Origin: Stakelama sediminis
GTDB lineage: Bacteria > Pseudomonadota > Alphaproteobacteria > Sphingomonadales > Sphingomonadaceae
Assembly (NCBI RefSeq): GCF_014199335.1
Contig: NZ_JACIJI010000001.1
Coordinates: 558,001-622,000, forward strand
Length of the DNA stretch: 64,000 nucleotides
Direction: 5' to 3'
Shown piece by piece: positions 36,784 to 46,298 of this stretch. The position numbers and the translations under genes are program-made. Positions within the stretch are counted from its first letter, which is position 1. Every line of letters begins with the position of its first letter. The notes under the pieces were generated by a model, which did no database searches, was not told where the DNA came from, and saw only the letters and a program-made list of their open reading frames with translations.

Positions 36784-37995
36784 ATGTCAGAGGAATTTTA
36801 CCGCATCCGGCGTCTGCCGCCCTACGTCATTGCCGAGGTAAACGGCATGCGCGCGGCGGCACGGGCGGCGGGTGAGGATATTATCGACCTCGGCATGGGC
36901 AACCCGGATCAGCCGCCGCCGCCGCACGTCATCGAAAAGCTGGCCGAAGTCGCGCGCAAACCCGACGCGCACGGCTATTCGGCGTCCAAGGGGATTCCCG
37001 GCCTGCGCAAGGCGCAGGCGAATTATTACGGACGCCGCTTCGGGGTCGATATCGACGCCGACCGCGAAGTGGTGGTGACGCTGGGGTCGAAGGAAGGGCT
37101 GGCCAATCTGGCGCAGGCGATCACTGCACCGGGCGATGTCATTCTGGCACCCAATCCGTCCTATCCGATCCACACCTTCGGCTTCATCATTTCGGGCGCG
37201 TCGATCCGCTCGGTTCCGACCACGCCCGACGAGCATTATTTTGAGAGCCTGGAGCGCGCGATGCACTTCACCGTGCCGCGCCCGTCGGTGCTGGTGATGG
37301 GATACCCGTCCAATCCCACCGCGGAGACGGTAGACCTGGCCTTTTACGAACGCGTCGTGGCGTTTGCGAAGGAACACGGGCTGTGGATCCTGTCGGACCT
37401 TGCCTATTCGGAAATCTATTTCGACGATGACAAGCCGACCCCGTCGATCCTGCAGGTACCGGGCGCGAAAGATGTCGCGGTAGAGTTCACGTCGATGTCG
37501 AAAACCTATTCGATGGCGGGCTGGCGCATCGGCTTCGCAGTCGGCAACCAGAAACTGATCGCGGCGCTGTCGCGGGTGAAATCCTATCTCGATTACGGTG
37601 CCTTCACCCCCATTCAGGCCGCTGCCGTCGCCGCAATCAACGGACCGCAGGATTGCGTCGAGGAAGCCCGTCAGCGTTACAAGCATCGCCGCGACGTGCT
37701 GGTCGAATCCTTCGGTCGGGCGGGATGGGATATCCCCTCCCCGCCCGCATCGATGTTCGCCTGGGCGCCGCTACCGCCCGCGCTTGCGCATTTAGGCAGC
37801 CTTGAGTTCTCCAAACAATTACTCACCCATGCAAAGGTCGCCGTCGCGCCCGGCGTCGGCTATGGCGAGAATGGTGAAGGCTATGTACGGATCGCAATGG
37901 TAGAAAATGAACAACGTCTGCGCCAGGCGGCGCGCAACGTGAAACGCTATCTGCAAAGCATGGGTGTAAACGCACCTGTGGCGCATACGGGCTAA
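36784..37995 (+). CDS. alaC: Alanine aminotransferase (AlaC/YfdZ type)
   Basis: 403 residues, PLP fold-type I. It aligns over its length with E. coli AlaC as I recall it: FYRIRRLPPYVIAEV, GEDIIDLGMGNPDQPPP, LAPNPSYPIHTFGF, and the PLP lysine in SMSKTYSMAGWRIGF. AlaC makes alanine from pyruvate and glutamate; related proteins act in lysine or methionine pathways, so the exact substrate is not certain. GGAGG is 8 bases upstream of the ATG. Divergent from phaC. Confidence 0.9.
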   Translation: MSEEFYRIRRLPPYVIAEVNGMRAAARAAGEDIIDLGMGNPDQPPPPHVIEKLAEVARKPDAHGYSASKGIPGLRKAQANYYGRRFGVDIDADREVVVTLGSKEGLANLAQAITAPGDVILAPNPSYPIHTFGFIISGASIRSVPTTPDEHYFESLERAMHFTVPRPSVLVMGYPSNPTAETVDLAFYERVVAFAKEHGLWILSDLAYSEIYFDDDKPTPSILQVPGAKDVAVEFTSMSKTYSMAGWRIGFAVGNQKLIAALSRVKSYLDYGAFTPIQAAAVAAINGPQDCVEEARQRYKHRRDVLVESFGRAGWDIPSPPASMFAWAPLPPALAHLGSLEFSKQLLTHAKVAVAPGVGYGENGEGYVRIAMVENEQRLRQAARNVKRYLQSMGVNAPVAHTG

Positions 37996-38001
37996 GCTCT
38001 T

Positions 38002-38313
38002 ATGTTCCTGTTCCGCGGCGCGGAGAGCCATCCGCGTTCCATCGTCAAGGCGGTAAGCTGGCGCGTGCTCGGCAGCATCGACACGTTCGTGCTGAGCTTC
38101 CTGTTCACCCATAACCCCAGTGCCGCAGGCGCGATCGCGGGCACCGAAGTGTTCACCAAGATCGTGTTGTTTTATTTCCACGAGCGTATCTGGGCGACAG
38201 TGCGCTGGGGACATGTCACCCAGCGTCTGCCGGACGAAAGTGCGTCCGAAGCAGAGGGCGATACAGGCGCATCCACCGGTTCCGGCATATCTGCACTGGA
38301 AATCGACCCGTAA
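38002..38313 (+). CDS. DUF2061 membrane protein
   Basis: 103 residues. The DUF2061 core ESHPRSIVKAVSWRVLGSID and EVFTKIVLFYFHERIW is clear, with two membrane helices (about 20-38 and 44-65). Function is unknown; a similar domain is fused to CysC or CysN in some bacteria. The last 35 residues are acidic and Ser-rich. It starts 6 bases after alaC, so it is co-transcribed. Confidence 0.88.
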   Translation: MFLFRGAESHPRSIVKAVSWRVLGSIDTFVLSFLFTHNPSAAGAIAGTEVFTKIVLFYFHERIWATVRWGHVTQRLPDESASEAEGDTGASTGSGISALEIDP

Positions 38314-38378
38314 AACCGGTCCGGCCCGAGTAACGAGCGGATGGCGAATCCCGCGCCATCCGCGTCTGACGATCCGCC

Positions 38379-38864
38379 CTAGGGCGTGCCCGCCGGCTGC
38401 GGCTCATCCTCGTCCGGCAAGGTCCATAACAGATCGTCCCTGCCCAGAATACGTCCGTCATGGGCACGCACGACCACCTTCGCCAGCGGTTCGTGATCGC
38501 GGGCATCGACCAGTAGCGGACAGGCCCCCTCACCCGCTTCCCAACGTTCGCCCCATTGCCGCAACGCAATCATCGTCGGCAGCAGCGCCGCCCCCTTTTC
38601 CGTCAGGCTGTATTCGACCTTGCGCTTGTCACGCGCCATCGGGCGGCGGGTCAGAATGTCGTGTTCGACCAGCCGCGCCAGCCGATTGGCGAGGATGTTG
38701 CGCGCAATGCCCAGTTCGGATTGAAACTCTTCGAAATGGCACAGTCCGTTGAACGCCGCGCGCAGGATCAGGAACGACCACCGCTCCCCCACCGCTTCCA
38801 ATGCGGCGGGAAGGCTGCATTTGGCAGCGAGTCGATTCAGTGGCGTTACGACCTTATCCCCCAT
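38379..38864 (-). CDS. HxlR family transcriptional regulator
   Basis: 161 residues from MGDKVVTPLNRLAAKCSLPA. The HxlR winged-helix domain covers about 15-105 with CSLPAALEAVGERWSFLILR and LGIARNILANRLARLVEHDI. The Cys near residue 15 is the redox- or effector-sensing position in several HxlR proteins. The frame is open 46 codons upstream of this ATG but without family character. It is divergent from the secreted CC_3452-like protein, its probable target. Confidence 0.85.
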   Translation of the reverse strand: MGDKVVTPLNRLAAKCSLPAALEAVGERWSFLILRAAFNGLCHFEEFQSELGIARNILANRLARLVEHDILTRRPMARDKRKVEYSLTEKGAALLPTMIALRQWGERWEAGEGACPLLVDARDHEPLAKVVVRAHDGRILGRDDLLWTLPDEDEPQPAGTP

Positions 38865-38954
38865 AATCAGCAAGCTTAGGGCAAATATCGCATAAACCAA
38901 AGAAAATCCGATTCCCGCAGCAGGACAGAAATTCCGCATTGCAACAATATTTAC

Positions 38955-38966
38955 ACTTATGTAAGT
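38955..38966. promoter_or_regulatory. Candidate HxlR operator
   Basis: ACTTATGTAAGT is an inverted repeat (ACTTA/TAAGT around TG) in the AT-rich interval between the divergent HxlR gene and the gene starting at 39001. The surrounding bases extend the symmetry partly (TTACACTTATGTAAG). HxlR proteins bind short inverted repeats in such intergenic positions. Confidence 0.5.
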
Positions 38967-39000
38967 AGCAGTCGGAAACCAATCTGACGAAAGAAATGTC

Positions 39001-39300
39001 ATGCTGAAATTTCTCGCCCTGCCGCTCTTGCTGACCGCCGCCGCTACGCCCGCCCTTGCCGCAGGTGGCAGCTATTATCGCGCAACCCCGGCCGGCCAGC
39101 CGAAAGATGCGCAATTCATCACGCGCACGACCATCTGGTCCTGCGCCGACGGCGCATGCACCGCGCCCGAAAGCGGCAGCAGCGATCAGGTGATGTGCCG
39201 CCTCGCCGCGCGCAAGATCGGTACGCTCAACGCTTTTGAGGCTGACGGCAAGCCGTTCGACGACAAACAGTTGAAATCGTGCAACGCGCACGCACGATAA
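39001..39300 (+). CDS. CC_3452-like small secreted protein
   Basis: 99 residues with a clear signal peptide (MLKFLALPLLLTAAATPALA, cut after ALA). The mature part has SYYRATPAGQ, TTIWSCADGACTAPESGS and VMCRLAARKIGTLNAFEADG ending KSCNAHAR; the four cysteines and these blocks fit the CC_3452 family of sphingomonads and Caulobacter, periplasmic proteins of unknown role with probable disulfides. It is divergent from the HxlR regulator. Confidence 0.8.
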   Translation: MLKFLALPLLLTAAATPALAAGGSYYRATPAGQPKDAQFITRTTIWSCADGACTAPESGSSDQVMCRLAARKIGTLNAFEADGKPFDDKQLKSCNAHAR

Positions 39301-39349
39301 CGCACGGAATATATTGCAAAGCAGCACTGTTCGGCCCCATCTAGGCACT

Positions 39350-41446
39350 GTGCTGCGTCAATATGAACTTGTCGATCGGGTCCTGGACTACGATCCGGAG
39401 GCCGATGAAGGCCTGCTCAACCGTGCCTATGTCTTTTCGATGCAGGCGCATGGCAGCCAGAAACGCGCATCCGGCGATCCGTATTTCAGCCACCCGATCG
39501 AGGTTGCCGGCATCCTGACCGATCTGCGCCTCGACGACGAAACGATCGCAACCGCGATCCTGCACGACACGATCGAGGATACGGTCGCGACACCGGAAGA
39601 AATCCTCTCCAAATTCGGCCCGTCGGTGGCACGCATGGTCGACGGCGTGACCAAGCTGTCGAAGATCGATGCCCAGTCCGAAAACGAGCGCGCGGCGGAA
39701 AATCTGCGCAAATTCCTGCTCGCCATGTCGGACGATATCCGCGTGCTGCTGGTCAAGCTGGCGGACCGGTTGCACAATATGCGCACGCTGCACTTCATCA
39801 AGAAGGAGGAAAAGCGCCGCCGCATCGCGCGCGAGACGATGGACATCTACGCGCCGCTGGCCGAGCGCATCGGCATGTACGAATTCATGCGCGAGATGCA
39901 GACGCTGGCGTTTCGCGAGCTGGAACCCGAAGCGTATGAATCGATTACCCGTCGGCTGGAAACCCTGCGCGAGGAAGGCGGCGGCGACCGAATCGCGGAA
40001 ATTTCGGCGGACCTGAAACGGCTGGTCGAGCGCTCCGGCATCCCGTGCGAGATTTCCGGACGGCAAAAGCATCCCTATTCGATCTGGCGCAAAACCACCG
40101 AACGTCATGTCAGCATGGAGAAAATGTCCGATGTGATGGCGTTTCGCGTGCTCGTCGACACGGAAGAGGAATGTTATCGCACGCTGGGCATCATTCATCG
40201 CCGCTGGCCGATGGTGCCGGGCCGGTTCAAGGATTATATCTCCACGCCGAAGCGCAACGGCTATCGCTCGCTGCACACCACGGTCATGCTGGCCGACAAT
40301 CAGCGCGTCGAAATCCAGATTCGCACGCACGACATGCATGCCCAGGCCGAATACGGCATCGCCGCGCACTGGGCCTATAAACAGTCGTCGGTGCGCCCCG
40401 ATACGCAGGTCCGGTGGATTCGCGATCTTGTCGAGATTCTCGACAATGCCGAAAGCCCGGAGGAACTGCTCGAACATACCCGCATGGCGATGTATCAGGA
40501 CCGGATATTCGCCTTCACGCCTGCGGGTGAACTGATCCAGCTTCCCAAGGGCGCGACGCCGATCGACTTTGCCTATGCCGTCCACACCGATCTGGGCGAT
40601 CAGGCGGTGGGGGCGAAGATCGACGGTCGGGTGGCACCGCTCAGAACCGAAATCCAGAACGGCGCACAGGTACAGATTCTGCGCTCCAAGGGGCAGCAGC
40701 CCCAGGCCAACTGGCTGAACTTCGCGATTACCGGCAAGGCGCGCGCATCGATCCGCCGCCATCTGCGCCACAAGGAACGCGATGAGATGGCCAGTATCGG
40801 TGCCAAGCTTTACGACGAAATCGTCAGCCGGATGCCGGTCACCATCGGCGACGACGCGCTTGCCGATGCGCTGAAACGCCTCAACCTTTCCGATGAGCGC
40901 GCGCTGATGGAAGCCATCGGTCGCCAGCAGCTTACCGATGTGCAGGTCGCAGAAGCGCTGATGCCCGGCATTTCCGAAAGCGCGGAGGCGGAAATGCTGC
41001 TGCCCCCGCAACAGGAAGCGATCACCATCAAGGGGCTGACACCGGGCGTTGCCTATCGCCTGGCTGAATGCTGCCACCCCGTCCCCGGCGACCGGATCGT
41101 CGGCGTGCGGCGGCCCGGCGACGCGATCGAGGTGCATACGATCAGTTGCGACACGCTGAACGCCGAGGAAAATGAGCGATGGGTCGACCTTGCCTGGGGC
41201 GACACGGCGGAAGGCGGGGTGGCGCGGATCGCGGTCAACCTGAAAAACGAACCCGGCGCGCTGGGTGTAATCGCGACCATCCTGGGCACGCATCGCGCCA
41301 ATATTCTGGAGCTACGACTGGACAATCGCGACACCACCTTCCACCTCAACACCATCGATCTGGAAGTGCGCGACGCCAGCCACCTGATGAAGATTCTGGC
41401 TTCGTTGCGCGCGGCGGAATCGGTGGAATCGGCGGAACGGATTTAG
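39350..41446 (+). CDS. Bifunctional (p)ppGpp synthetase/hydrolase (Rel/SpoT)
   Basis: 698 residues from a GTG at 39350 (MLRQYELVDRVLDYD, the usual sphingomonad start). The HD hydrolase domain has YFSHPIEVAGIL and ILHDTIEDT; the synthetase domain has the bifunctional-type RFKD in GRFKDYISTPKRNGYRSLH; TGS (DRIFAFTPAGELIQLPKGAT), a zinc-finger-like AECCHPVPGDRI and an ACT domain at the C-terminus follow. It makes and degrades the stringent-response alarmone. A TTG 12 codons upstream is a less likely start. Single Rel in alphaproteobacteria is the norm. Confidence 0.95.
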   Translation: MLRQYELVDRVLDYDPEADEGLLNRAYVFSMQAHGSQKRASGDPYFSHPIEVAGILTDLRLDDETIATAILHDTIEDTVATPEEILSKFGPSVARMVDGVTKLSKIDAQSENERAAENLRKFLLAMSDDIRVLLVKLADRLHNMRTLHFIKKEEKRRRIARETMDIYAPLAERIGMYEFMREMQTLAFRELEPEAYESITRRLETLREEGGGDRIAEISADLKRLVERSGIPCEISGRQKHPYSIWRKTTERHVSMEKMSDVMAFRVLVDTEEECYRTLGIIHRRWPMVPGRFKDYISTPKRNGYRSLHTTVMLADNQRVEIQIRTHDMHAQAEYGIAAHWAYKQSSVRPDTQVRWIRDLVEILDNAESPEELLEHTRMAMYQDRIFAFTPAGELIQLPKGATPIDFAYAVHTDLGDQAVGAKIDGRVAPLRTEIQNGAQVQILRSKGQQPQANWLNFAITGKARASIRRHLRHKERDEMASIGAKLYDEIVSRMPVTIGDDALADALKRLNLSDERALMEAIGRQQLTDVQVAEALMPGISESAEAEMLLPPQQEAITIKGLTPGVAYRLAECCHPVPGDRIVGVRRPGDAIEVHTISCDTLNAEENERWVDLAWGDTAEGGVARIAVNLKNEPGALGVIATILGTHRANILELRLDNRDTTFHLNTIDLEVRDASHLMKILASLRAAESVESAERI

Positions 41447-41521
41447 GCCGTAAACCCATAAACGGCAATTCACCGCCTGGGGTTATCGACACCCGTGTCA
41501 GTACCCTGTAGAATGGTCGCT

Positions 41522-41929
41522 ATGGAATCATTGCCCGCCCCTGCCCATCGCCATCCCTTGCATGTCGCCCCCGATGACATCGACTTTATGGGGCATGTGA
41601 ATAATGCGGTCTATCTGAACTGGGTGCAGGACGCGGTCGTCGCATATTGGCGCAAGGTCGCGCCGTCGGAAGCGGTGGCGCATCACCTTTGGGTCGCGCT
41701 GAAGCACGAAATCACCTATCGCCGCCCGGCCTTTCTGGAAGACGACATCATCGCCACTGTCGTTGCCCGCAGGGTGGAGGGCGCGCGCGCCTTTTTCAGC
41801 ACGATGATCAAGCGCGGCGAAGAGGTGCTGGCCGAAGTCGAAAGCACCTGGTGCGCGCTCGATACCGCCACCCAGCGCCCGCGCCGGATCGCGAAAGACC
41901 TGGCCGAGCGCTTTCTGCACCGCGACTGA
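41522..41929 (+). CDS. Acyl-CoA thioesterase (4HBT hotdog family)
   Basis: 135 residues. DIDFMGHVNNAVYLNWVQDA is the 4HBT active-site signature (Asp in the first segment, HVNN turn), followed by the beta-sheet segments RPAFLEDDIIATVVA and VLAEVESTWCALD. It hydrolyses acyl-CoA thioesters; the chain specificity is unknown. The start at 41522 was chosen as the first Met with a family-like N-terminus; an in-frame ATG three codons earlier is possible. Confidence 0.88.
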   Translation: MESLPAPAHRHPLHVAPDDIDFMGHVNNAVYLNWVQDAVVAYWRKVAPSEAVAHHLWVALKHEITYRRPAFLEDDIIATVVARRVEGARAFFSTMIKRGEEVLAEVESTWCALDTATQRPRRIAKDLAERFLHRD

Positions 41930-41982
41930 TTTCGGAAACTCCCTAACCCTGCTTTAACCAATAGCGCGTACAAGATTACGCA

Positions 41983-42300
41983 ATGTACGCATTCTGGAAG
42001 AGCGGGCACGCAATCATAGCGCTGCAGGTTGCCGTTATACTCGGCGGCCTGCTGGTACTCGCTTTCGATCCGCCGACGCATGGCAAGATGATCCTGCTGC
42101 CGCTGGACCACAGCGCGGCAACGGCGCTGACGCGTCGGGCGATCGATGGCGACGCCCTGTTGATCGGTCCCGGCCCGTTGCGCGGTTCGATGGTCGTCAA
42201 CGCCGACTATGCCGCCATGCGCCGCGCCACATCCGGCCTTCCGGTCCTGATCATCGCCGCACCGCCGGCGGGATGCTTTGCTGCAGGAACAACCGCATGA
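41983..42300 (+). CDS. Hypothetical small membrane-anchored protein coupled to the chemoreceptor-like gene
   Basis: 105 residues. One N-terminal membrane helix (about 9-28, [20 protein letters not shown]) and a periplasmic or cytoplasmic domain of about 75 residues with [20 protein letters not shown]. No family recognised. Its TGA overlaps the ATG of the next gene (ATGA), so the two are translated together and probably act together, for example in membrane sensing. Confidence 0.6.
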   Translation: MYAFWKSGHAIIALQVAVILGGLLVLAFDPPTHGKMILLPLDHSAATALTRRAIDGDALLIGPGPLRGSMVVNADYAAMRRATSGLPVLIIAAPPAGCFAAGTTA

Positions 42301-43826
42301 ATGTTACCGAACTGGACACGCTTCAGCGTCGCGGCGTGCAGATATTGTCGACCGCGGGCGTCGCCTCTGCGCTGGGTATCTGGCTGATCGCGATCATCCT
42401 GAAAGTACCGACCGCGCGTGACATTCTGCTGATCGGCTTTGCCGTCAATGTCGCACCCGCATGGATGGCATGGCGGGGACGATACGACCTGACCGCGCGG
42501 ATGGTGGTCGGCACGCTTGCCGCCGCGATGCCCGCGCTTGCCGTCTATATGATGGCCGGGCGGACATGGCAGCTCGATACGCACCTTTATTTCATGGTGG
42601 CGCTGGCGGCGCTGACGCTGATGTACGACTGGCGGCCGATCGTGCTGGCATCCGGACTGATCGCGGCCCATCACCTGATCCTCGACTATATGGCGCCGGA
42701 ATGGGTGTTTACCGGCGGCGGCACGCTGGGCCGCGTGGTGTTTCATGCGGCAGCGGTCATTCTGCAATGTGCGGTATTGGGCTATCTGTCCGTCCGGTTG
42801 CGCGATCTGATCACCTCGCTTGCGACCGCACGCAGCGTCAGTGAAACGCTGGCCCGTCAGGCGGATGACCAGCGGATCGAGGCCGAAACCGCGCTGAAGG
42901 CACAGCGCGCCGCCGAAAAACGTGCCGCAGAAGAGCGTTCCGAGCGCGATGCGATCCGTTCCGGCGAGGCCGAGCGGCGGCGCGCCGATATGCTGAAACT
43001 CGCCGACAGCTTCGAAGCCTCGGTCGCGGCTATTGTCGAGGAATTCACCACCGCCGCCACCGGCATGAGCAAATCCGCAAGGGCACTGAACGATCTGGCA
43101 AGGCGAGCCAGCAAGGAAACGCTGGTATCGGCCGAAGCGGCCAGCCAGTCCTCCGTCGCGGCGAAATCGCTGGCCCAGCGGCTGGAGGAACTGAGCATTT
43201 CCGTCGCCACGATTGCGGGCAGCATCGGCGAACAGGCGCGGCTGGGCGATGTGGCGCGCAGCCGGTCGGCCAACAGCAACGGCGCGATGGACGCGCTGCG
43301 CGACCGCACCGCGGCGATCACCCGATTCGCCGATTCGATCGAGGCGATTGCCGGACGCACCAACCTGCTAGCGCTCAACGCCACGATCGAGGCTGCGCGC
43401 GCCGGAGAAGTCGGTCGGGGCTTTGCCGTGGTGGCGTCCGAAATCAAACAGCTCGCCGGACAGTCGGGAAGCGCAACGGGCAAGATTCGCGATCTCGCCC
43501 AGACCGTCGAACAGGGCGCGGAAGACGTGTTCGTCACCCTGAATGAAATTGTCGACATGGTGGGCAAGCTCGCCGGAACCGCCGACATGATCGAGGCAGC
43601 GATTGCGCGGCAACGCGAAACGGCGGCGCTGATCGAAGCGACGGCGCAGGACACCGCCAACGGAACCGAACTGATCGAGCATCAGATGACCGAAGTTGCA
43701 ATCGTCGCATCCGATACGGAAAAACTGTCCGATACCGTCATGGCGTCGGCCACCGGGCTGTCGGAAAGCGCGGAACGGCTGAAACAGGCAACGCGCGGGT
43801 TCGTCGGCACCCTGAAAGCGGGTTAA
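42297..43826 (+). CDS. Methyl-accepting chemotaxis-like protein with a multi-helix membrane sensor
   Basis: 509 residues. The first 185 residues contain about six hydrophobic helices with no periplasmic ligand domain; a coiled coil (190-240, [20 protein letters not shown]) leads to the MCP signalling domain, whose tip is [20 protein letters not shown] and [20 protein letters not shown]. It should couple to CheA/CheW. There is no HAMP domain visible and no che cluster in the window. A His-His pair and other conserved-looking residues in the membrane part ([14 protein letters not shown]) suggest an intramembrane signal. AGGA precedes the ATG. Confidence 0.85.
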   Translation: MNVTELDTLQRRGVQILSTAGVASALGIWLIAIILKVPTARDILLIGFAVNVAPAWMAWRGRYDLTARMVVGTLAAAMPALAVYMMAGRTWQLDTHLYFMVALAALTLMYDWRPIVLASGLIAAHHLILDYMAPEWVFTGGGTLGRVVFHAAAVILQCAVLGYLSVRLRDLITSLATARSVSETLARQADDQRIEAETALKAQRAAEKRAAEERSERDAIRSGEAERRRADMLKLADSFEASVAAIVEEFTTAATGMSKSARALNDLARRASKETLVSAEAASQSSVAAKSLAQRLEELSISVATIAGSIGEQARLGDVARSRSANSNGAMDALRDRTAAITRFADSIEAIAGRTNLLALNATIEAARAGEVGRGFAVVASEIKQLAGQSGSATGKIRDLAQTVEQGAEDVFVTLNEIVDMVGKLAGTADMIEAAIARQRETAALIEATAQDTANGTELIEHQMTEVAIVASDTEKLSDTVMASATGLSESAERLKQATRGFVGTLKAG

Positions 43827-43877
43827 ACGCGCCTTATTGGATGACGGCGGTCAATCCCGACGCTAAACAGCGCGGTC

Positions 43878-44903
43878 ATGCAACGTCCGCGTCTTTCCGT
43901 CGTCGTTCCCTGTTACAATGAGGAACGCTGTCTCGACACCCTCCACGCCCGGGTTTCCGCCGCCGCGCGCGATGCGGTGGGCGAGGACTATGAGATCGTT
44001 TTCATCAACGACGGATCGCGCGACGGAAGCTGGCCGGTCATGCAGCGGCTGGCGGCAGCCGACCCGCATCTGGTCGCGATCAACCTGTCGCGCAATCACG
44101 GGCATCAGCTTGCCCTGACCGCCGGGCTGGACCTGTGCGCGGGCGAGGAAATCCTGATCATCGACGCGGATTTGCAGGATCCGCCCGAACTGCTGACCGA
44201 CATGCGTAGGACGATGCGCGAGCAGGAGGCCGATGTGGTCTATGCCGTGCGGCGCAAACGCGCGGGCGAGACGATTTTCAAGAAGCTGACCGCGGCCCTG
44301 TTCTACCGCGTGCTCGACCGGGTGACGGATACGCCGATCCCGCTCGATACCGGCGATTTCCGGCTGATGAGCCGGCGCTCGCTGGATGCGCTGCTGTCCC
44401 TGCCCGAACAGGCGCGCTTCATTCGCGGCATGGTCGCATGGATAGGCTTCCGGCAGGTGCCGTTCGCCTATGACCGGGCCGAGCGCCATGCGGGCGAGAC
44501 CAAATATCCGCTGGCGAAGATGATTCGCTTCGCGCTGGACGCCGTGACCGGATTTTCGACCGCGCCGCTGCGTTTCGCCAGCCATTTCGGGCTGGTGCTG
44601 ACCGGGCTGTCGCTGCTGCTGGTGCTGTATATCGCCTTTGCCTGGGTGACGGGATCGACGGTGCAGGGCTGGACCTCCACCATGCTGGTGGTCGTCGTGC
44701 TGGGCGCGGTGCAGATGTTCGTGCTGGGCATGATCGGCGAATATCTGGGGCGGCTATACGTCGAATCGAAACGCCGCCCGCTCTATTTAGTGCAGGATGT
44801 GGCGGGACCGGTGAAGGGGCAATCGACGCTGGGCTATCGCGCCGGACAGAGCCACGCCTTCGCGCCGGGCGATGTCGATCAGGAAGATTTGCCCGCGAAC
44901 TGA
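43878..44903 (+). CDS. Glycosyltransferase family 2, GtrB/ArnC type
   Basis: 341 residues. An N-terminal GT2 domain (LSVVVPCYNEE at residue 6, FINDGSRDGSW, catalytic IIDADLQDPPEL) and two C-terminal membrane helices (about 235-258 and 270-290) fit polyprenyl-phosphate sugar transferases such as GtrB, ArnC and DPMS. They load a sugar on a lipid carrier for transfer outside. A GtrA-family flippase-like gene occurs 1.4 kb away, in line with a Gtr-type glycosylation system. Confidence 0.9.
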   Translation: MQRPRLSVVVPCYNEERCLDTLHARVSAAARDAVGEDYEIVFINDGSRDGSWPVMQRLAAADPHLVAINLSRNHGHQLALTAGLDLCAGEEILIIDADLQDPPELLTDMRRTMREQEADVVYAVRRKRAGETIFKKLTAALFYRVLDRVTDTPIPLDTGDFRLMSRRSLDALLSLPEQARFIRGMVAWIGFRQVPFAYDRAERHAGETKYPLAKMIRFALDAVTGFSTAPLRFASHFGLVLTGLSLLLVLYIAFAWVTGSTVQGWTSTMLVVVVLGAVQMFVLGMIGEYLGRLYVESKRRPLYLVQDVAGPVKGQSTLGYRAGQSHAFAPGDVDQEDLPAN

Positions 44904-45049
44904 CGCGCGGGCGAGCCGGTGCGGATCAGATCGCGTCGGCGAATTCGGCATACTGTCGCCACGGCAGTTTTTCGCGAGTTGGGTACAGAAGCGGACAATC
45001 CGCTTCCGACAATATTGCAGTCACCCGAAGTTGGCGGCACGATGCGGCT

Positions 45050-45409
45050 ATGGACAAGGTTTCGCCTTTAGCCGCACCTCAGCTTCGAGAAGAGCTTAGA
45101 AGCTATCTCAGTGAGTTGGCCGCTGATGACCCTCGCGCGATTTGGCAGCAAGAGCGTCAGGAGGGTCTCTCATCAGGAATAGACGAGGTGTTCCACTTTT
45201 TCTTCGATGACCATGATTTTGATAAGGGTGACGTTGGCGTTGTTTTCTTCGATCCACAGGAGGTCGCGGCTGTCGGTGCTGTGAAGCAGGCTTTGGACGC
45301 TATGTTAAAGGTTGTAGGCGACAAGAGTGATGACGACTTCGTTGTACATCGCTTGTGGGTGAACGTAACTACGTCCGCCCGTGCAGCGCAGGAGGTACTC
45401 GCCGCTTGA
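45050..45409 (+). CDS. SCO4402-like hypothetical protein
   Basis: 119 residues of lower GC than its neighbours. LREELRSYLSELA, EVFHFFFDDHDFDKGDVGVV and ALDAMLKVVGDKSDDDFV match the general layout of the SCO4402 family, small acidic proteins of unknown function. No membrane segment. It interrupts the glycan genes, with about 150 bases of uninformative sequence on each side, which suggests insertion as a small cargo gene. Confidence 0.55.
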   Translation: MDKVSPLAAPQLREELRSYLSELAADDPRAIWQQERQEGLSSGIDEVFHFFFDDHDFDKGDVGVVFFDPQEVAAVGAVKQALDAMLKVVGDKSDDDFVVHRLWVNVTTSARAAQEVLAA

Positions 45410-45559
45410 CCACGATGGCAGCAATCCCCGACATTCCCGTCGCTCGATGCGACGAGCAGTGCTACCCGAAACTGGACGTTTGTGGTTTCGGCGTTTGTTC
45501 GCCTGCTCTGAATTACCACCTGCGCAAGCAGGTCGGATGGGCAGGTCGCTTGGCTTCCC

Positions 45560-46288
45560 CTACCCCTTTGACGCCAGCGTAATGAGCGACAGGCCGGGGG
45601 GTAGCGGGAGGCGGCCGACGAGGTGGCGTTCGAGGCCGAAGATCGCCTGAAACGCGGTGTTGAGCGGCTTTGCGGGCGGCGAGTCGTCACTGTCGTCCTT
45701 GCCGGTCAGCTTGCCCGCGATGCGCGCGGCGACGGCGGCGGGGAACAGCAGCGAGTTGAACCAGCGCAGGCCGTTGTGGCGCAGCCCGGCATCGGCAATC
45801 GCCCTGCCCAGCGTGCGTTTGGAATAGCGGCGGTGATGGTGGTTGACGACGTCGTGCGCGCTCCACATCCATGGATGCGCGGGCACGGTGATGAGGATCT
45901 TTCCCCCCGGCTTCAGGCACTCTGCCATCGCGCGCAGGGCGGCGACGTCATCGTCGATATGTTCGACCACGTCGAGCACCGCGATCAGATCGTAGGCCGC
46001 GCGCTCCACCCCGTCGAGCACTGGCAGCGGTGCCGACCCCACCGGCTTGCCCAGCCGCTGAGCCGCGATGGCGCGTGCCGCCGAGTCGATCTCAATCGCA
46101 TCGACCGTGCCGAATCGCGCCAGCATCGGCAGGTTGTGGCCGGTGCCGCAGCCGATTTCCAGAATCCGCGCATCCTTCGGCAGCGCGCCATAGCGTGTCA
46201 GGTAATCGGCGAGCACCTCCCGCCGCGCGCGATACCACCAGTGCGTGCTGTCATGCGCCGCCATGCGGTCATAAACGATCCGGTCCAT
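45560..46288 (-). CDS. Class I SAM-dependent methyltransferase
   Basis: 242 residues from MDRIVYDRMAAHDSTHWWYR. The SAM-binding motif I is ILEIGCGTGHNLPMLARFG (about residues 42-60), with motif II region LDVVEHIDDDVAALR and HHHRRYSKRTLGRAI further on, a pattern common in methyltransferases next to glycosyltransferases. Substrate likely a lipid-linked or glycan intermediate, which is inference from context. AAGGGG precedes the ATG. It is 10 bases after gtrA on the same strand. Confidence 0.88.
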   Translation of the reverse strand: MDRIVYDRMAAHDSTHWWYRARREVLADYLTRYGALPKDARILEIGCGTGHNLPMLARFGTVDAIEIDSAARAIAAQRLGKPVGSAPLPVLDGVERAAYDLIAVLDVVEHIDDDVAALRAMAECLKPGGKILITVPAHPWMWSAHDVVNHHHRRYSKRTLGRAIADAGLRHNGLRWFNSLLFPAAVAARIAGKLTGKDDSDDSPPAKPLNTAFQAIFGLERHLVGRLPLPPGLSLITLASKG

Positions 46289-46298
46289 ACGACGCCCC

